Of a stretch of 64,000 nt of DNA, positions 59,702 to 64,000 are shown in pieces. Within the stretch, counting starts at the first letter, position 1. Every line of letters begins with the position of its first letter. The position numbers and the translations under genes are program-made. Source of the DNA: Schauerella fraxinea (GTDB lineage: Bacteria > Pseudomonadota > Gammaproteobacteria > Burkholderiales > Burkholderiaceae_B); assembly GCA_030849945.1 (NCBI GenBank), contig JAVDKK010000003.1, positions 806,001 through 870,000 on the forward strand. The letters run 5' to 3'. A model generated the notes under the pieces. The model saw only the letters and a program-made list of their open reading frames with translations, was not told the DNA's origin and did not search any database.

Positions 59702-61345
59702 CTAACCGTTGTCGACGATCGCTGAACCGGCAGGGGGCGCGCGGCGGACATCGCTCAGATAGGCCGCAAATTCACCCGCAGGCAACGCTCGCGCATAAAG
59801 CCAGCCCTGCGCCAATCCCACGCCATTGGCGCGGAGGTAGTCGGCTTGCGCCTGATGCTCCACACCCTCGGCAATGATCGACACCCCCAACGCCTTGGCC
59901 ATTTCGATGATGTGGAAAATCACTGCGCTCTTGGCCGAAGGCACGCCGATCGTGTCGACAAACGACTTGTCGATTTTCAGGGCGTCGAAGGTGATCTGCT
60001 GCAGATGCGTCAAGCTCGAATAGCCGGTTCCGAAATCGTCGATGGACAGACGGTACCCTTTGGCGCGCGCCTCCGCGATGATGTCGCGGGCCGAATCGTA
60101 ATCCATGAAGCCGCGTTCGGTGACCTCGAGCCACACCTGCGCGGGCGCCATGGCATGGTTGGCGATGAGCGCGTCGAGTCGGTTGAGCACGACGTCCGTT
60201 TTGAGATCGTCCGGCGCTAGATTGATCGCCACATGCAGGGAAGGATCGCGGGCCAGCATCGCACCGAGATCGCGTCCCACATGTTCGATGACCAGCGCCG
60301 TGATGTCGCCGATAAGTCCGGTGTCTTCCGCCACCGTAATGAACAGGTCGGGCCGTACCCAACTGCCATCGGGCCGCCGCCACCGCGCGAGCGCTTCCGC
60401 ACCCACGCAGTGTCCAGAGGCGACGTCGATAATGGGCTGATAGTGAACCTCGAACTCGTTGTTGCGAATCGCGGTTGCGATTTCGGATCGGAAGCTCAGT
60501 CGTTGACGGGATTGCCACACCACCATCAACACAATCAGCCCCGCGATGAACAGGCTGATGGGCAGCAGGATGAGCTGTTCGCGGCGAAGGCTGGAGAAGA
60601 AGCCCGGGTGCCGCTCCAGGGCAATTGCCGTCCAGTCGCCCGCGTGTACCGCGCTGAACGCGAATTCCTCATCGACGCCGATGCGGGGCGTGCGTGCCAA
60701 GGATTCAATGAGCTCGTCCGGCGCCTCATTGCTGCGAGCGATGAATTGGCCGTCAGCCATGGTCAAACCCATGAACATCTGCGGTTCGGCCACCACGTCG
60801 ATGAACCGCATGGGGTCGATGAGGACGTTGTAGTTGCCCGAGCTCAACGCCAGCTTGACCGCGCCGCCCGGCAGTGCGGGATGCACGTTCAGGGTCACGC
60901 CCAAACCTTTGCTGGTCGTGAAGTCGGGCGGCCGAAAGAAGATGGGTTTTTCGGTGATGCCCCATGACGTGCAGGCGAGTCGGCCGTTGTCGAAATAGCC
61001 GATTTCTTCAACGCTGCGGGTGTTGAACACCAATTGGCGCATTTGCTCGATATGGCCACTCGAGCAGGGCGCAAGCCGCGTGTCGGCCAGCACGTCGAAC
61101 GTGCGTTGCGCATCGCCGGCCGCGCGATTGGCTCGGGTCAGCACGCGTTCGGCCGTCGTGGTCAGCAGGGCTTTTTCGTCGCTGACGGCGAGGGACCAAG
61201 TAATCCAGAGCATTGCCGCAATAGGCACTGCGGCGCCGATGAGCGCGAGGAGGGAAGCAATGGCGATAATGCGGAATCGGCGCAGGTTGGCCTCCGTCGG
61301 CAGTTCATCTCTGCGTCGCACGACATTTGCGACATCGTTGCACAT
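59702..61345 (-). CDS. CSS-motif EAL domain c-di-GMP phosphodiesterase
   Basis: Membrane protein of 547 residues: an N-terminal helix (IIAIASLLALIGAAVPIAAM), a periplasmic CSS-motif domain (LAPCSSGHIEQMRQLVF with the cysteine-serine-serine and a partner cysteine in RLACTSWGI), a second helix (LILLPISLFIAGLIVLMVVW) and a cytoplasmic EAL domain. Catalytic blocks are present: GAEALARW, INLAPDDL, LEVTERGFMDYDS, DDFGTGYSSLTHL and LKIDKSFVDTIG. In this family the periplasmic disulfide state controls phosphodiesterase activity. It could tune adhesion genes such as the autotransporters in this window, but there is no direct link. Confidence 0.94.
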   Translation of the reverse strand: MCNDVANVVRRRDELPTEANLRRFRIIAIASLLALIGAAVPIAAMLWITWSLAVSDEKALLTTTAERVLTRANRAAGDAQRTFDVLADTRLAPCSSGHIEQMRQLVFNTRSVEEIGYFDNGRLACTSWGITEKPIFFRPPDFTTSKGLGVTLNVHPALPGGAVKLALSSGNYNVLIDPMRFIDVVAEPQMFMGLTMADGQFIARSNEAPDELIESLARTPRIGVDEEFAFSAVHAGDWTAIALERHPGFFSSLRREQLILLPISLFIAGLIVLMVVWQSRQRLSFRSEIATAIRNNEFEVHYQPIIDVASGHCVGAEALARWRRPDGSWVRPDLFITVAEDTGLIGDITALVIEHVGRDLGAMLARDPSLHVAINLAPDDLKTDVVLNRLDALIANHAMAPAQVWLEVTERGFMDYDSARDIIAEARAKGYRLSIDDFGTGYSSLTHLQQITFDALKIDKSFVDTIGVPSAKSAVIFHIIEMAKALGVSIIAEGVEHQAQADYLRANGVGLAQGWLYARALPAGEFAAYLSDVRRAPPAGSAIVDNG

Positions 61346-61533
61346 ACTACAGACGATCGGCCGGGCTCGCGAGCGTCTGCAGGCGCGCGCGTGGCTTTCT
61401 GGCCGCGCACCGTTGCGGTTTGGCCATTGGCGGGCGAGTCGGCCGCTGCCTGGGCTTTCAGTGGCTGCGCAGGCCTCGAATACAATGCCTGACGGTCGAC
61501 GCCGATCGCTTCAACACACGAGACGTACGCACG

Positions 61534-62154
61534 ATGGATTTTGCTTTAACCCTGCTGATGGTCGCCGTGGCTTGGCATATGCTTCGGATGCACTACCAGC
61601 GCACCCGCATTGCGCTGCTCGGTCGCCATTTGGCCGATATGAAGCTCGAACGCCATATGGAAACGTTGACGCAAGGCTATACGCGCGCCATCCACGAGGA
61701 GTCCGAGAGCCGACAACTGCAGGTGCTGGACACGTTTACCCAGACCGAGAATGTGGTGGCGGCCAATGTGCAGACACTGGCGAACGCCATGCAGAAGGAA
61801 GACGCACGCGATACGGCCATGGGCCCGTTCGCGTTTTGCGTGCCGTATGTCGAGCGCGTGGCACCTGAAGCCGCGTTGCGCGATTTTCGCGCCTTGCTGC
61901 ACATCCACGCCGTCGGCTTGCGTGCCGTGATCGGCAACGATGCCGGTTTGGATCCCAAGACGCGCGCCTTCCACATCGCAGCCGAGTTATATCTGCTGCA
62001 GCACAGTTGCCACTGGTTCTGCAAATCCCGGGCGGTGGCCGACGCGCGCTTGCTGATGCGTCATAAGGTCGAGCACAAGAAAGTGATCGAATCGGTGTCC
62101 GCATTGACGCGGTCGTCGTATACAAAGTGGGTAGAGAACACCGAGACGCAGTAG
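61534..62154 (+). CDS. Hypothetical membrane-anchored protein
   Basis: Protein of 206 residues starting at ATG 61534 with a short N-terminal hydrophobic helix (MDFALTLLMVAVAWHMLRMH), then a soluble helical domain with a basic coiled-coil lead (HLADMKLERHMETLTQGYTR), AFCVPYVERVAPEAALRDFR and histidine/cysteine-rich LLQHSCHWFCKSRAVAD. No family recognised. It is divergent from the EAL gene across 188 bp and convergent with LysR. A metal or heme ligand set in HSCHWFC is possible but unproven. Confidence 0.7.
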   Translation: MDFALTLLMVAVAWHMLRMHYQRTRIALLGRHLADMKLERHMETLTQGYTRAIHEESESRQLQVLDTFTQTENVVAANVQTLANAMQKEDARDTAMGPFAFCVPYVERVAPEAALRDFRALLHIHAVGLRAVIGNDAGLDPKTRAFHIAAELYLLQHSCHWFCKSRAVADARLLMRHKVEHKKVIESVSALTRSSYTKWVENTETQ

Positions 62155-62168
62155 GCGTTCAGCGCCTG

Positions 62169-63098
62169 CTAGGCCAACGAGATATTCTCGCGCTTCTCAA
62201 TCAGGAAGTCGCGTAACGCTCTCACTTTGGACGGCATCTGGTCGCGGGACGGCGAATAAAAATGAAATCCTGCGTGGTCGTAGGCCCACGTGCGCAGGAT
62301 ACGAACCAGCCGGCCGTCCGCCAGCTCCGCTTGCAAGGCGATGTTCAAGCCCTGCATCAAACCAAGTCCTTGAACGGCCGCGCGCGTCATGCTCTGGTCG
62401 TCATTCACGGTGAAATTGCCTGTCACTGACTGCGTGAAGTGCAGCTTCTTTTTGCCTGGATCGATGAAGTCCCACGGCCTGGCAGTGCCGCTTTTCGCGA
62501 ACCGGTAGTTGATGCAGTTGTGCGCATGCAGATCTGCCGGCGTTTTGGGAATGCCATGCCGTTGGAGGTAGGCCGGCGCGCCCACGACCACCATGGCCAG
62601 GGCCGGGCTGATCGGCGCGGCAACCACATGCTCGGCCAAGCTGCGCCCCAAGCGAATGCCGGCATCGCAGCCATCGGCAATGATGTTTGCGAGGGTATCG
62701 TCCAGGATCAATTCGACGTGGATTTGGGGATACCGCGCGGTGAACGCTTCGAGATGCGGCTCCACCAGTACCCGGGCGGCCAGACGCGAACTGTTGACAC
62801 GAATCAGGCCGGACGGCACATCGCGCGCCTCGTCAAGATTCTGAACCGCCCAGTCGATCTCGCCCAATGTGCGCCGTAGCGTGTCGAACAGCTGCTGACC
62901 CGCTTCGGTTAACGACATATCGCGCGTGGTGCGGTAGAGCAACCGCACGCCCAACTGCCGCTCCAGCGCTTTGAGATTTTGCGACAAGGCCGCGCGCGAG
63001 ACGCCCATTTCCTCTGCTGCGCGCGTGAAGCTGCGGTGCTGGGCGATGCGCGCAAACCAGGCAAGGGAGGGGAGCAGGGCGGGATTCATGTGGGACAT
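62169..63098 (-). CDS. LysR-family transcriptional regulator
   Basis: LysR regulator of 309 residues with helix-turn-helix RAAEEMGVSRAALSQNLKAL and a substrate-binding domain. Start ATG 63098 (MSHMNPALLPSLAWFARIAQ) is chosen because upstream in-frame sequence is promoter-like; ATG 63089 is an alternative. It is divergent from an aldo/keto reductase gene, 123 bp away, with a 12-bp palindrome between, so it likely regulates that reductase. Confidence 0.92.
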   Translation of the reverse strand: MSHMNPALLPSLAWFARIAQHRSFTRAAEEMGVSRAALSQNLKALERQLGVRLLYRTTRDMSLTEAGQQLFDTLRRTLGEIDWAVQNLDEARDVPSGLIRVNSSRLAARVLVEPHLEAFTARYPQIHVELILDDTLANIIADGCDAGIRLGRSLAEHVVAAPISPALAMVVVGAPAYLQRHGIPKTPADLHAHNCINYRFAKSGTARPWDFIDPGKKKLHFTQSVTGNFTVNDDQSMTRAAVQGLGLMQGLNIALQAELADGRLVRILRTWAYDHAGFHFYSPSRDQMPSKVRALRDFLIEKRENISLA

Positions 63099-63116
63099 TG
63101 TAAAGCTGGGATTACC

Positions 63117-63128
63117 ACTGATGTCAGT
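63117..63128. promoter_or_regulatory. Palindrome in the LysR/aldo-keto reductase intergenic region
   Basis: ACTGATGTCAGT, with exact arms ACTGA/TCAGT, is placed 19 bp from the LysR start and 94 bp from the reductase start. Fits a LysR recognition site. Confidence 0.4.
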
Positions 63129-63221
63129 TTTGTGGTCTTCTTTATTTCCAATCACCTGCGTAGCATCTGGGCTTCCGAGTGAGGCAAGTCTCCTCACTCA
63201 CGATTTCTCTTGGAGCACGCG

Positions 63222-64000
63222 ATGCGCATGCGCAGATTGGGCAACAGCGGTTTGTTCGTTTCCGAGCTGTGCTTCGGCGCAATGACGTTCGGAGGGGCTG
63301 ACGGGCTGTGGGGCCAGGTTGGCAAGCTCGGTCAGGATGATGCCGACGCGCTCGTGAGATCGGCGATCGATTCCGGCATCACGTTTTTCGATACGGCCAA
63401 TGTGTACGCCGACGGACGTAGCGAAACGATCCTCGGTCAGTCACTCCGCAATCTTGGTGTGCCGCGCGACGATGTGGTGATTGCCACCAAAGTGGCGTCC
63501 GCCATGGGTGAAGGGCCGAATCGGCGCGGCGCTTCACGCCGTCATGTGTTGAGCGAATGCCGGGCGAGCACAGTACGGTTGGGCCTGGACCATATCGACC
63601 TCTATCAGATCCACGCGTTCGATCCGGGCACGCCGATCGAAGAGACGCTCGAAGCGCTGGATACCCTGGTTCGTGCCGGAGACGTGCGCTACGTGGGCTT
63701 ATCGAACTGGGCTGCCTGGCAAGTCATGAAGGCGCTCGGCATCGGCCGGGCGCGCGGGCTGGCGCCGATCGTTTCGCTGCAGGCGTACTACACGTTGGTA
63801 GGCCGCGACGTAGAGCGCGAGCTTGTGCCGATGCTGACGTCGGAGCAGGTGGGCCTGATCGTATGGAGCCCACTGGCGGGCGGCTATCTCACCAGCAAGT
63901 ATGCCGCAGGGGCAAGTGCTGTCGATGGCCGGTTGCAGACGCTGGATTTTCCACCGATCGATCGCCAGCGTGGCGACCCATTGATCGGCGTATTGAAAGC
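63222..64000 (+). CDS. Aldo/keto reductase (3' end outside window)
   Basis: At least 259 residues of an NADPH-dependent aldo/keto reductase. ATG 63222 has GGAG six bases upstream and gives MRMRRLGNSGLFVSELCFGA, then FFDTANVYADGRSE (catalytic D and Y), IATKVASAMG with the catalytic lysine, DHIDLYQIHAFDPGTPIEE with the catalytic histidine and VRYVGLSNWAAWQ. It belongs to the YajO/Tas-like subgroup that reduces aldehydes and ketones. The gene is cut by the window end. It is divergent from a LysR gene. Confidence 0.93.
   Translation, partial: MRMRRLGNSGLFVSELCFGAMTFGGADGLWGQVGKLGQDDADALVRSAIDSGITFFDTANVYADGRSETILGQSLRNLGVPRDDVVIATKVASAMGEGPNRRGASRRHVLSECRASTVRLGLDHIDLYQIHAFDPGTPIEETLEALDTLVRAGDVRYVGLSNWAAWQVMKALGIGRARGLAPIVSLQAYYTLVGRDVERELVPMLTSEQVGLIVWSPLAGGYLTSKYAAGASAVDGRLQTLDFPPIDRQRGDPLIGVLK

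Noticed and set aside
1..64000. CRISPR arrays, tRNA or rRNA genes, prophage, insertion sequences or a defence island
   Set aside because: I saw no regularly spaced identical repeats with unique spacers, no RNA gene signatures, no integrase or transposase, and no recognisable defence proteins.

Overview
This is a GC-rich, gene-dense bacterial chromosome segment (base composition not measured) with no rRNA, tRNA, CRISPR array, phage module or insertion sequence that I could see. Several features together point to a free-living or host-associated betaproteobacterium, most likely order Burkholderiales: three orphan Bug/TctC-type periplasmic binding proteins, six LysR regulators, many small redox enzymes, two type V autotransporters, and a FecI/FecR/TonB receptor iron locus with PepSY and DUF3649 partners. 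The taxonomic call is an inference from gene content, not from a marker gene.

Layout. 1-1.6 kb: the end of a PAS hybrid histidine kinase cut by the window edge. 1.6-4.7 kb: NepI-like efflux pump divergent from an AraC regulator, then an SRAP/YedK-type protein. 4.9-7.5 kb: LysR divergent from a GAF protein and Bug receptor pair. 7.6-13.7 kb: LysR divergent from a Rid-family protein and an Old Yellow Enzyme gene split by one in-frame stop; then a minus-strand run (DMT permease, SDR, HAD dehalogenase) divergent from another LysR. 13.7-21.3 kb: a stress and redox patch made of regulator/enzyme pairs (MarR/DUF417, HxlR/SDR, TetR/NemA-like), mixed with decayed remnants of an MFS exporter and an alcohol dehydrogenase and a degenerate tandem repeat. 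21.3-22.8 kb: glutathione-dependent formaldehyde detoxification (frmA-frmR) behind two matching operator-like sites. 22.9-27.7 kb: ABM monooxygenase, quinone-oxidoreductase-like enzyme, LysR, a second NepI-like pump with a possible translationally coupled leader peptide, a cupin and a small lipoprotein. 27.7-32.3 kb: HlyIII/PAQR protein, Kef-type antiporter, VOC protein, Bcr/CflA exporter. 32.4-35.7 kb: NylB/class C-like serine hydrolase plus Bug receptor, divergent from LysR.

35.9-53.0 kb is dominated by surface proteins: a 1,000-residue autotransporter with a Pro/Gly/Thr linker, an exported esterase with a tiny membrane protein, a Bug receptor with an amidase, and a LytS/LytTR two-component pair divergent from a giant glycine-rich autotransporter of about 2,184 residues. 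53.0-59.6 kb is an iron-uptake locus on the minus strand, starting at a Fur-box-like site and running FecI, FecR, TonB siderophore receptor, PepSY membrane reductase-like protein, DUF3649 and a hypothetical protein. 59.7-64 kb: a CSS-EAL c-di-GMP phosphodiesterase, an unknown membrane-anchored protein, and LysR divergent from an aldo/keto reductase cut by the window end.

The dominant theme is regulator/target pairs facing each other across short promoters, controlling electrophile and aldehyde detoxification, small-molecule uptake or efflux, and cell-surface structures. I see no single module that is clearly a new defence or biosynthetic system. The most distinctive items are the nonsense-split OYE gene, the tandem FrmR-type operators, the pump leader peptide, the LytST-like pair beside the giant autotransporter, and the MarR protein with a five-cysteine tail facing a DUF417 gene.
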